A stretch of DNA of 64,000 bases, from positions 23,095,421 through 23,159,420 of the forward strand of contig CM066919.1 of the NCBI GenBank assembly GCA_033964015.1, in the 5' to 3' direction. The notes under the pieces were generated by a model that was not told the DNA's origin, did not search any database, and saw only the letters and a program-made list of their open reading frames with translations. A program made the position numbers and the translations under genes. The stretch comes from Scolanthus callimorphus (lineage: Eukaryota > Cnidaria > Anthozoa > Actiniaria > Edwardsiidae). Within the stretch, counting starts at the first letter, position 1, and every line of letters starts with the position of its first letter. Of this stretch, positions 36,101-49,400 are shown in pieces.

Positions 36101-39100
36101 TTGACCCGTTATTCATTATTCAGCTTCCACCCCCGAACGTGGGGAAGCCTCCAATCTCGTACCCAGAACCTTAGCGGAAAGATCCATGTACTCCCATGTG
36201 CTCCCCTGTACTCCACAGTACCCCATTTCTTTGCACTGACCAACAGATATGCGGGTTCTGGGGACCAATTGGGACAGCCACTGGCGCATGCGTATCAGAA
36301 AATAACGTTTCTTATGCCTTAAAATTTGCCCCCCAAAAAATCATGATAATAATAATAATGATATGGTTTATTGATGCCTTTTGCAGTGAACTGAATACGC
36401 TGCATAGTCGACCTGTCCTGTTTTATCAGTTTTATTTATTGCTACAGTCGACATGAAGGTCCATGAAGATAATAATAATAATAACCTTTATTTATATAGC
36501 GCCTAAACCAATACCTGTCCTAAGCGCTTTACAATAATTACAATATTTAAAAACAGTTAAAAATTACAATATATGTTTATAAAATGTAGTCATTTAAAAG
36601 AAGTACAAACTTAATTATCAATAATATGTTAAACATTAAAAAATTTTTTATAAATTATAAGCTTGCTTAAATAAAACTGTCTTTAAATTCTTCTTAAAAA
36701 CGCTTACATCGCGCACCTGTCTAAGTTCTGATGGCAGCGCATTCCAGAGCTTGGGACCGGCGACAGAAAAGGCTCGGTCACCATAAGTTTTAGTATTTGT
36801 TCTTCGAACTGCCAGATACTGTTGAGACGTTGATCGTAAAATACGTGGGTAGTTCCTGTAGCATAAAGGTTGGAAATATAGGCAGGTGCTAGGTCATTAA
36901 GACCCTTAAAGACCAAAAGTAGGACCTTAAAAATGATTCTCTGATCTACAGGCAGCCAATGATAACCTTCTAATATCAGCACTTTCGAACAATTACTACG
37001 CATTGCTTCATCAAGTTGAGATGCCTAGCAACTGTCTACTACAGTTAGTATTACGCATTGCTTCATCAAGTTGAGATGCCTAGCAACTGTCTACTAACAG
37101 TTAGTTTCCCAATTTCCAATGACACGGCGAAATGAGCTGGCAAGTTCAATTTCATATGTCTGACAATTTTTGTAATGGTTATGAGTCAAAACAACAATTA
37201 ATAAAACGAAAACCTATGCCCTTGCAGTAGATACGCCGTTGATTTAAAGTGGCCAGTTGGACAAATATGACTTTTGACAATGTCGTAAAAAATAATCAGT
37301 TTCCATTTAAAGACTTTTAATCAAAATGTATAACAATGGGCCATGAAATTACTGAGTAAGGCCGGAGTTTAAAAACTGAAATCAATACCTTCAAATTCAG
37401 GCAATAAAAAAACTAAATCAAAATTGGAATTGTTGCTACTTTAGCCAAAACCAATGTAAAACTCCTACTTTTTCACATGGTTTTTATTTAATAAGATTAG
37501 CAGATGTCAGAGTTTTAATTTGAATGAATAAAACCTTCACCACAGGGTAGTGCAAACACCGACAGAATTATAGTAAACATTACTTAGTTGATGGGCTTGA
37601 GTTGAGGGAAGCTGGCAAAAAATTGACCATAATAGATCATTTTACAGTAAAAAACAACGGACCAACAAATCAGACGAAGAAGAAAAGTGCTACGACGTAT
37701 TCGTTCTTCGTTCTTCGTTGACGATCTATGTTTTTGTTTTCCTTTCATAAGCACTTTGTGCAAGAAATTTCATGCTTGTAGACAAATAGCAGGATGAAAA
37801 CAAAACAAGACGGGGGGCTAAAAGCGTAACGCTATTAGCACTATGACAATCAGCGGGCAGGTACCGAAATGGTGTTGGGTTGGCAAAGTTTCTAGCAACT
37901 TGGCAAATTAACGATAAGACAAGAATTAACGGCGAGAATAGTTCAAGAGACTCTGTTGTAGTGTGTTTGGATGTAAAACGCCATCTGTTTAAAAGACAAG
38001 AAGATAACTTCAAGTACCTGCAAACAAAATCTGCCGACGAGAATAGTTCAAGAGAAGAAGGGACTGAGGAGTGTGTTTGGATGAAAAACGTCATTTGCTA
38101 CAAGAAGATCAGCTTAACTTCAAGCACCCACAAAGAAATTCAATTTAAGTCGAAATCTGACGGTGGAAATGAATGATTCCTTTGACCAAATAAACCTAGC
38201 AATTCCAAGAGTGAATATTTCACTTAGTATTTATAAGACAAGCAGCAAAGAAACCCTCCAAGTTATATCGTGGTCAATTCCATATTTCATCGAAGGGTTC
38301 GTGGTCGCTGTGCTGAATCTGCTGACGCTTGCAACGTTTGCGGTTAATGCCCATCTACGCAAGCGCTATGTGTTTTTCCTCCTCAGTGTGGGCGTGGCAG
38401 ATATGCTGGTTGGCGTTGCCATGGTTACTTATTCGCTGTTAATCATCAACTGTGATGGCAAACTTCCTTTTTATGGTTCTTTGATGAACAACTTTCGTCA
38501 TGTGGCGTCGATAGAAATTTTGGCCGGTGCAGCCTCGTTTCTAGGTCTACTCCTTATCTCGGTAGAGCGCATGCTCGCTACCGTTTTCCCACTTCGTCAC
38601 CGTAACCTTAGCAACCGTCCCTACTTTATAAGTATCGCCTTCCAATGGGCTCTTTGTTTAATAGCAGTAATCTTCTATCATGTTGACTCGACGTTGTATT
38701 TTTTCACAGCTAGTGCATTAAGCGCCATCATCCTATTAACTATTTGCATATCATACTTACTGATTTTTATTACGGTACGAAAACAAAGCCTGCGCCTTGG
38801 ACGCGACCTGAACGCGACCCGCAACTTGGGCGCGGCCCAACGAAGAGAGAAGAAGCTAGCTAAAACACTGTTCTTGATCACTGTGTTATCTCTAGGGTTT
38901 TTGTTGCCCGATGTTGTTGAAGCAGCCCTTGGAGAATTCGATGTAGTTATTAATATGAGCACAAATTTGCTGAGGTGCACGAATTCGCTTGTCAACCCGA
39001 TTCTCTATCTTTTACGGCTAAGGGAATTCAGGCACGCGCAGATCACGTTAGTTTTCAAGTGTTCACATGATCATCAGTCGATGTTTGTTCTAGTCGAACA

Positions 39101-42100
39101 CCCGCACAGCATGTCGGGTAATGTAAAAAGGACTCTCCATGCTCAAGCGACAACACACTAACATGGCTAGGCCTTTCCAGATTGTGCTCGGCACTTTTTT
39201 AGCGCAATTTGGCTTTGGGGGCACTATTTTGATCAGAGAACACTTTTTTGGCCAAAGAGCATCTTCTGACAACTTTTTTGGGTAAACAAGCCAATTTCTA
39301 GCTTATTTGAAGCAAATTACTGGATCTTTTGTTAGCAATTTCAAGTTCCCTTGACTACAAATAATATCTCAACTAGGCTAAAACTGGTGATTTCAACATT
39401 TGATTGGGTATCCATTCCTGTGGTACAGTATTGGGTAGCTTGTGGGCTGTGGAACTAGTTAATAACTAATCTAACGCCTTATGTAGAATATCTGTCTGCC
39501 CAGATCAAAATAGCGGACGCTTCGTCGAGTGGCGAAGAAATCGAAGATAATCCCATAGAAACTGCCATAAGTAGAGGCGCTTCATTATCAGAACCGGCAA
39601 AACGCGTCCATTTCCCGAAAGCGAAAGAAAACTACTCTAAACGCATTTATTTCATAAAAGTATTATTCGTTATCTGTGCAATTATTGACTTGCATTCAAT
39701 GGAAACTTGCCTTTTAGTAGCAAATCTAAATTGGAAAGCATCTTTTCTTTCAAATAATTTAAAATATTCTCCCTCTACTGGGTAACTCGACACTGTAAAC
39801 AAATTGAAGCGCGTAGCGGGTAAAAAAAAACATTCTCTCGATTTACGGACGTTTGCCGAAGAAGGGGCTGCAAGCAATCTACACTTTTTTGATTTTTAGA
39901 GCAACGTTTGAGCACTATTTTGATTTTGGAGCACTTTTTCAGCATCTTTTGGGCATTTTTGGGAGCACTTTTTTAACTTTTTGGGAGCACAATCTGGAAA
40001 ACATGGCGGCGCTTTAAATCGCCTCAGTCAGCGGCCATTTTGTTAGCCTAGCAACATACCGAGTCAAGCAAAACAAGACAAAACAGAGAAACAAGGAAGT
40101 GGACCAACTTTATGGAGGCCAAGTGTAATAACGATAATAATCGTAAAATATGTTCTCTGACATGCGCTAAACGTAACCCAGCGATAAAACCCTTGCTATA
40201 TATGCAGGGCTTACATTGACTGAAGAGTAGTCGTACAAAGCTACAAAACAACGACATTTGCCACCGCATGCACTGCTACGCGACCTCAAAATTCACTGTT
40301 GCGATTGACGATTTTACGCAAGAAAATTTTAATACAAATTTTCCTGAAGAGAAAGTTAAACATTCGAGGCAAGAAGCCAAATAATAGCTTAGAACCATTT
40401 TGGTTTGATTTTGCACTCAATATCGACCCACTAAAGCAGCCTAATCCAGCATTTTGATTTGATTGACGGCTAAAAAACGCCAATCGCCCATCGCAACATT
40501 AAATTTTGAGGTCGCCTAGCAGAATGCATACAGTGATAAAACAAACTCTATTTCATTGATACCTTGTTCTGTTACCGGACTTCAGTTGTGTAAATATGTC
40601 CTGGAATTTGCGATTGATGTCAGTTCGTTCTCCGCTTCTCATTATTTCTGATAGAACCTCCATTCTCATTACACTAAAAGAGGGGGAGAGAAGGAAAGAA
40701 CATATAATGCATGGCAAGCCCTTTTATAGTGCTACAGCAAAGTTCCCAAGATATCCCAAGAATTCCCACAAATTCCAAAGAAATTTCCCCAAATTCCTAA
40801 GAATTTCCAAAGAATTCCTAAGAATTCCCACGAAAGTTCCAAAAAATTCCCAAGAATTCCCACAAATTCCCAAGAAATTTCCACAAATTCCCAAGAAATT
40901 CCCAAAAAATTCCCAAGAATTCCCAAGAAATTTCCACAAGTTCCCAAAATTCTCAAGAAATCCTAAGAATTCCCAAGAAATTTCCAAAAATTGTACTTAC
41001 CGCTGCGAGTCATCACCGATGTCCTCAAGGCCCAAGTAATTGATCAAATGGCTTTGCAAATAGAAGAGGTACTTCTGTAGATTACAAAGAACGAAAATGC
41101 TAGAAATACAACCAAGCAAAGCCGCTTGTAATCTAGAAACAACTATACAAAACGCATATAAGAACCTAGAATTCTCAAGGCTGAACGGAATTATATTTTT
41201 GCACGCTGAAAATGGTATTGTATCGAGCGTCTCTCCCAACATCACAATTGCCTGAATTACTCTATTTTTCCGATAGAGTCATAGAAAGTTGTGCCCTAAT
41301 GATTTCATAATATAGCAGGGGAGAACCATTACTTTATCGGTGAAATAGACCAAAGGTTTGGACCAATCAGAGCGCGCGTTATATCGTAGCTATATTATTT
41401 TTCGGGGTATTCCAGCCATAGTGAATGCGCGCGCTGCATGATATCGGTAGTTTTGCCACATTTCACGAATCAAGTACAGAACGCAAACGCTTATAGCTGG
41501 AATCGTTTATTGTCTTTAATGAAAAAAAGAGACCGAAGCCACCGTACCCTATACAAATGTTGCTTTGGTTTGTCGATCATTCCAATAATGCACTTGGTGC
41601 TGCTTCTAGCCATCCGCCACGGTATAAGGTGGTTCTCGCTCGTAAGATAAGTGGAGAGATTCAGCGCGAGTAAAGGGTCCAGAAGTTCCTGGCTTTAAAC
41701 TTAAAGGCAAGGAAAGGGGGAAAGAGTTAGTCAATTGGAAGGGCTCCTTGACATCAAGGAACCCTTCCCATTACAGACTCGTACCCGTCGCTAGTAGAAA
41801 AGTCGAGGAACGCAGGGGATTATGGGAAGAATTAGCGCGGCGCGCAATGCATTGTGGGAAGGGCGAAGTCCACAATCCATTGCGCGCCTTGCGAAACCTT
41901 CCCACAATGCATTGCGCGCCGCGCCAATCCTTCCCATAATCCCCTGCGTTCCTCGACTTTTCTACTAGAGAGTAGCGAAGCAGTGATTTGACGACATAGC
42001 GACGGGCACGAGTCTGTTCCCATTACAATAAGGGATCCGGGGCTCACAGCCATTCCGTAGAAGGCTGAAGCTAGACCAGTCCGACATTTGATTCGAGCCA

Positions 42101-43392
42101 CATCATTCAGCCTTGAAAACGCGGAATTGGTTTCACACGACAGGACGTAGGACTTACCATGCCAATAAGAAAACGTCGTGTATGAGACCAGCGCGATCAG
42201 ACGGAGTGAAAACCTGTATTAGTATTAATATTTAGAGCATAAGAGTGGCGTTACTTTACGTCAATAATGGGGAAGCCAGCGCACTCGTACGGAGCGTCAC
42301 AAAATAGGTAGAGGAAACGAGAGAGAGGGGAAGGGAGAAGATTTGTATCTAGCGTTCTGTATTGGATATTAATCAATAAACTTCAGGATAAATAGCCATC
42401 ATTGATGATCATAATATGATGTATTGGTTCCAACAATACACCAAAAGAACATTTATCGCCCAATGTAAGGGAATCTGGGAATCAACTTTTTGCAAGCTTT
42501 GGAATCCGGAATCGAACTACTGAAATTCGGAACCCTGTCCCTGGAATCCTGAATCCAAATCAAATCGTTTCTTTTTATTTTGGCATATTGGGACTTCGAT
42601 AATTATTTGTAAAAAGAGTTTGCATTATTGCAGATTAGAAGTTCATCACTACTTCAGTTGAGCGCTACTTTAACATGTTCAACAATGCCGGCAAAGATAA
42701 ACGCAATATTTGGACACCCTGTGTAATCAGTCTAATCTTAACATTTAGAGTCGTTTTAGGTTACAGACAATTACCCACAAGTCCATGGGGTCCAAGTGTC
42801 ATGGCCGCTCATATCCAAAGGAATGCATAGACTGTTTGTAGTCCCATATTTGGCGATCCTCAGAAAATACAAGGGAAAATACGTCGCCTTACTACTGCGC
42901 GCCTCGAGACACACACAAGGCGCGCAGGTGAATAAAAGCGCGTGTCTAAACAATAAAACATTATCAAATGATCCTGCCTTAATTGATCCACCACTTTCCG
43001 CCAGTTGTCGGTGTCATAGTTGACAACATAGTAGCCACTTGAATTAATGTTCATCTTAAGCCAGCCCTCTGACGAGAGAAGTGTCCCTAAGAACAAAGAG
43101 AAATGAATGGACGCGTGACAGAACATCAGCCATCAGGTACTACCTGTCAACATAATACACTGGAAATTTCTGCAGAAACTCATCAATGGGAAAACATGAA
43201 TTTCCCAAGGTACATGCATGGGAAGTGTTCGGAATTCACATGGATAGCCTTGAGAAATCCGAACACTTCACACGCTTCTTCCAGTGGGAAATTCAACTTT
43301 TCTGATGGATGGGTTTCTGCAGAAATTCCCTGTGACAGGTCGACACAGCAGCCAGCCGTTTTCTATACGATTCGATCCAGGCGAGGGCACAG

Positions 43393-43428
<36 letters not shown>

Positions 43429-46400
43429 CGATCCAGGCGAGGACACAGCTGGGGGGGGGGGGGGGGGGCGATCCAGGCGAGGGCACAGCCGGGGGTACTC
43501 CTGCCAATATAGGATAGATGTGCGTGCCAGGGATTTGTGAAATCTAACTCTATAGGGGTGCGTGCCAGGGATTTGTGAAATCTAACTCTATAGGGGTACA
43601 AAAACCCCGAAAACATACTCTACTCCTTTACAAAGTATCTCATTAAAGATAGACCTATTAAAACATCCCAAGAAATAAGGCGATCCAGGCGAGGACACAG
43701 CTGGGGGGGGGGGGGGGGGGCGATCCAGGCGAGGGCACAGCCGGGGTACTCCTGCCAATATAGGATAGATGTGCGTGCCAGGAATTTGTGAAATCTACTC
43801 TATTTAGGGGTACAAAAACCCCGAAAACATACTCTACTCCTTTACAAAGGTATCTCATTAAAGATAGACCCTATTAAAACATCCCAAGAAAATAAGGCTT
43901 CTTGGATCGCCAAAGGTGCCAGAAAGACCCCAGGCGTTATTTTCGCTTGCTGAAAAACAAGGGAAGCACAGTTGTGAGGCGCCGGTCTCTCATCTATGTG
44001 GATTTGTGTGAATTTAAAAATACTGAGATGCATGGACATTTAGATATTTATACAATACAATACAGCTTATTATGCCATACACTGAAATAATAAATAATTA
44101 CAGGTATATTCAAAAATAGTACAAAAGGTACGTGCCACCTGTAGAAATAACTAAAAAGCTAATCTGGTTAGGCGGCAGATCGATATAAAAAGTGCATTAA
44201 TTTTAGGGAAACCTGAAGCCGAATTTGAGCCCTTTTTACTGTTCTCTCGTCCCATTCAATATAAATATATATAAATGCATTATATAAATACATACAGAAC
44301 AAAAGGATTGGGGTAATTATGTTACCCAGCAAGACTGATCTTCCCAGCTAGCTGGGGGGGTCAAATAATATGCTGGGGGGGCTCAAATAATATCAGCGGA
44401 AAACGTCTGTAGATATGCGTGCGCATATAGTGGGCTCAAGAAACGGTCAGCAAACCGTCCAAGGTTGTGGACGGCGGCAAAACAAAGCGAGTTTCGACCA
44501 GCGCAGAGGTCTCTTTCCTCGCGAACCTCAGCCAGTGAAATGCAGAGAAAAGAGACCTCAGCCAGCGAAATGCAGAGAAAAAGAGGCCTCTGCTAGCAGG
44601 AAAGACTGGATCAATTTTTTTATAAGAAGCTATTTGCCTTTGCCTGGCTAAACCAGTTCTTATATTTTAGGGTATTTAAATGAACATTTTCAGCCTGTAA
44701 GTCTTGAATCACTAGGTTCTTATATGCGGGGTTTTACTGTACTTCCAATCAACTTTGTACCGGCAAGGAACCTGTCTCCTGTAATCAGATACCTTCGCAC
44801 GTTAATACCGATATCTCTCTAATTAATGTATTATCTTCCGCCTGCTAAGCGCTAACGCGCTATATGCCTTCATATTATGTGTATATGTAATGTATTTGTA
44901 CTTTGAACAGAAATTCCTAAGGATAAGACATATTTTGGCTCATAGCCTTGCTATCAACTTTTTTTTCCTTCGTACTTTTATTTTCACGCATTGATATTTC
45001 ATATAGGCACGAAGATTGAACATCAGGCTAATATACCTTGGTAGTTTGGCCAAAAGGGTTAAGATCATGCAGTCTGTCACGCTGAACAGAAAATAATGTT
45101 AAAAATTGCGTAATTATGCTATATATACACTATACTATATCATATCGTGAGCCTAGATCAAACTCGGTAATCGCACCGAGGGCTCCAATGGGTTCCTATA
45201 ACGGACATGCCCTCCCGGGCGCAATATTTTTCATCCTAAGCTTCTGGTGGTTGCTCAACCTGTTGTATCTATGGATTACTAGCTACAAACCATCGAGAAT
45301 AACAACACCGATGACACGGAGCTGTCGCGAGGATGGCGAAAGCGCAAACTCAACAAGACTGTAACATCAACTTGGTTTCACGTAAGCCATAAGTGCTGCC
45401 ACAGGATTCCCATGGAGCCTGTCCTCAAGGTTTGTCTCTCCACGACAGGGATATTTCTGGAACTTTGGGACCATGACGGCAATTTCAGAAGACCTCGATT
45501 GCTTAACGATAATGGGAGCTTCTGCCATCCTGATCTCAATAACTTCGCTCACGCTTCTATGTATGCGTTCTTTCAACTCTCCGGCTGGGTGAAATCCTCC
45601 GTTTTTATCGCGTCTTCCCGCTACCTAAAGTGGCCGAATACGTGGCACTCGCGCTAGCGTTTCTGGCGGAAGGTCTATTGTTCTCGTTCCACTTGCATGG
45701 TCGAAGCCTTCTTGATCAACGAGTGCATGTTTTGCTGTATTTCGCTACGTTCGCAGTGGTTCCAGTTCTTCTACTCGAGGCTTGGTACAACAGCATGACT
45801 CTCTGTGTCATCCGAGCTTCTCTGGTGATGTTACAAGGCACCTGGTTTTTCCAGATCGCGCACACTCTTCATGGAAGGCACCCATGGGCGAGCACTAACG
45901 CGAGCGTTGAGTTCGTCGCTATCGTGTTCACATGGCACATTTTAGGGATTATACTATTCTGGGGAGCATGCGCAGTGGGCTGTCTTGTCTGCTGTCGACG
46001 TCGAAAAGGTTTGCTACGGAGATGGAGAAAGCAAGCTTGATGGAAACAGGTGATGATTGAAAGAACGATTTGCAGAACCCGGTAACTCTTTATTATCACC
46101 TGGAAAATTCAAGGCTACTGTCTCGCGATCAACATTCTCTCGATACTTGTCGAGACAGAGGTCAAAACACCTGAAGTAATTTCGATAATGGGAGCAATTA
46201 TATCGTCTCGTGCGTTTTATGGCACCATTATTTTAAGCATCATTTTCAATACAATTTTAGTTACGATGTCCGGGTATTTCATAAGCCGAAGAAAGAAGCT
46301 TTTTATTAAAATAGCAAGCGTAACGGAGGTACAAAAAGAAAATGATCTGAATTTCAATAGCGTCTGGTAAATGAAGCGCGTAAGGAGGTTTGACGTTTGT

Positions 46401-49400
46401 AACTCAAATTATGAGCGCATGGTGAGAAGCTCAAATTTGCAAGAAACATGTGGGCTAATGAGCTACCTGCCCCACAAGAAAATCAAGTCTTGAAAAATGT
46501 AATAAAATTGCTCAAATTTAAATAATAAGTTTTGAATGATCCACGCAAGTTTTTAAAATTCTGAAGCTAGACCCTGCTTATGCAAATGAGTAAACAAATA
46601 ACCGCCTATAGACGCCTAGATTCTCAAGGGTAAATCACCCGAGCATGACTGGAGGGCATACAAACTTTTTAGTTGTTTTGTTTAATGAAATCGGAAATAA
46701 ATTTAATGATAACGTGGCATATTCGTCAAGTTACTGGAACAAATTCTATATGAGCAGGTTAAAACGATTACAGATTGCTCTACAGTACAACCACGTGACA
46801 GACGAACTACAAAAGGCCTATTTTTCCCTGGATTAGAGAAAGCTTGTTTTCGAGATTGGGATTCCTGTGGCGCGAACCAAACCTCGAAAACAAACTTTTT
46901 CGATAAACCCACACCGGAGAGCCGGTAAGCAGGATATTCTATCAGCGAAAAAAAATAAGCTTTTTCGTAATGATTATAAAAAACTTGAAAATGCTAACAT
47001 CATGACCAAAGTAATCAATTTTGAATAAGCAGACAAGGAAGTCTGAACTAGACAAGTACTTACGTTTTTGACGTTTTTCATTTAGCCACAAAAGAGTCGT
47101 GTTAGGTTGATTGCTTGTGTTGTGTAGACTGTATAGGTTATCGGAATGCTCCACACATTGCTGTTGATCAAATGTAGTTTGCATGGATTACTTTATTAAA
47201 TAGTTTAAATGTTTTCTAGAGCAGATTTTGTATGACTGTGAAAGTGCCGCGACCGTGACCGTGCCGCGACTTTATGCCGCGACTACGCGATTTCATTCCG
47301 TATCTACAGCAGCAGGCCACGTTCCGTGCCGCCACCGCGACCGTGCCGTGTCGCGACTTTATGCCGCGACTACGCGATTTCATTCCGTATCTACAGCAGC
47401 AGCAGGCCACGTTCCGTGCCGCCACCGCGACCTGCCGTGTCGCGGCACTTTTCACAGACATACGCATGGTGCACTGTGTATGAATGGTTATCAGAGTAAA
47501 TGTAAAGAATACGATGTAAAGAATCACTCGAAGGATGTTTGCTCTACTTACGTAGAATAATCATTACTTGCGTTTCTTGTTTCGTTGTATTTGAATGCCG
47601 CGCTAGGTAACTTTGCTGGCTGATGATGTGACGTTCTCCGTCTCGTCCATGCGGACGGTAACAACAGGGAAACTTTTGTACTGTATCCAACCCTTCATAG
47701 CGCTTTCAATGGGCTGCCCACTCTCCTGTCAAGAAAGGCAGGGATGCGTGCTTTACAGCTAAACTCGTTGCTATTTTGTCAATCAAACTATCTGAGCCAA
47801 TGAAACTCTTGCCCTGTTTCGCCTAGTGCGATCAGCCGGCTTCCCTCTGAACTAAAACTAGACAACGTCGCGACGGAAAGCCAGGCGACTGCAGTAGGCG
47901 AAACAGGGTAAGGATCTGATTGGCTCATAAGATTTGACTGGCGGAACAGCAAAGACAAAAATAAATCGAATATTCGAAAACGAGGGCCGCGATGCAATGA
48001 TTTTAGCTTTAATGATGGAATGAGTTTTGCAAAAAACAAATATTACAGCTAAATTGGTTGTTCCTCGTTGCGCAATTTCAGGATTTGAGGGTTTTCAGTT
48101 ACGCAAGTCAAGCCATCTTCAGTCTAGTCAATCAGGTTCTTGTTCCGCTTCGTGACGTGCAACCGTTTCTGAAATAGGTGTATACAAGGAATAGGAATCA
48201 ATTTGTCTTGTTTGGGAACCAAATGGTGAGGACTTACGGCCGTCATGGCTTGCCAAAGCTGGCGTGTAGTAGCATTCCCGTACAAATGATCTTTCAGGTA
48301 TTTCTAGAAAACAAGAAACAATGAGCAGCTCATAGTTGTCTTTACTGTTTGCAGTATCTTCTTTGGTGAACGTCCTAATTCACGAGGGAAACACGTCCGT
48401 AAATCGAGAGAAAGTCTACTCCCCTTTCTCGGAAGATTTTCCCATACATTTATTGTATTTCCTGGAGGAAATTTCAACATTTTCGTCCCATGTTTTCACT
48501 GTCTGGCCGTCCCTGTTTTCGCGGTAGCTTGTTGTCGGTTAAATACGAAATCTCTCGTACTCCGATTGCTTGAACTGTACATATATTTGTGACCAATATT
48601 TGTGGCATAGACTTTTGAAAACTCTTTTTTAAAGCCGTTTCGGTGTTACCTCTATTCCATGCCAGAATGTTTGGTCCCCCAGCACATCCAAAAGCATCCG
48701 TAATACTGAGGCCCCCTGAAAACAAATATGTTTTGCTTGAGACGAGCAAGTGATTTCAGGCCTTTCGTAATTCAAATAATCAAGTAATCTTTGATAACAA
48801 AAATTGCTATCAAAGATCGCAACGATTACAAAGCTCGAACTGATGGCCCGATCACTCGCTGCGATTCCAATGCGATCTAATGTTGATGTCATATCGTGCG
48901 GTTGTGAACAACCTGCGATCTTATAGTGGCGACGTTTTGTCGCAGACGTTTTTCACTAAGATTCAGGTGCGATTTTTTCAGATTGCCAAACAAACTGACC
49001 AATATCGCAAGCTCACGTGGCGCGATTCGACGTAAAATCACACCTCAAATCGCAGTTAAAATAGTTCTTAAAATGGCAGCGTGAAAACACCTGTAAACAA
49101 CTCGCCTTTTGGTAGGAGACAAAGTCAAACAGCTCATCAATTTGCTGTGGTTTTTGGACCGGAGCACTGACAGGATGGGTGTCCTCTACGGAGTCAAACT
49201 CCATGGCAGGCTTCCAGCAGTTTGTCACGGCGTTGTCGAGCTGAAGAAGAAAGGCAGAAAAGTTGCTAGTGGTCAAATTCGATGTGCATGTTCGAGGACA
49301 GTTTCTGGATGGCCGAATTTTTCTTGCCAAGATTCACGCCATTTTGGTGCATTGCGACAATCTACCGTCGAAGGGTTAAGGTGGCCCATGACTAATTCAT

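Noticed and set aside
40596..41039. 147-codon plus frame and minus frames of 74-87 codons
   Set aside because: Mostly translation of the degenerate AATTCCC minisatellite; the true coding pieces here are aminopeptidase exons 13 and 14 on the minus strand.
41832..42101. 89-codon minus frame with [15 protein letters not shown]
   Set aside because: It lies across the arm of the foldback MITE and does not fit the missing aminopeptidase exon in sequence or phase.
43103..43616. Gly-rich and Pro-rich frames around 43.3-43.6 kb
   Set aside because: Produced by long G runs in a duplicated non-coding unit.
45188..46040. TMEM45-like locus as a pseudogene
   Set aside because: The two breaks are both single missing bases in a sequence where clear homopolymer undercalls occur in POFUT1; no premature stops by substitution. 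Not fully excluded.
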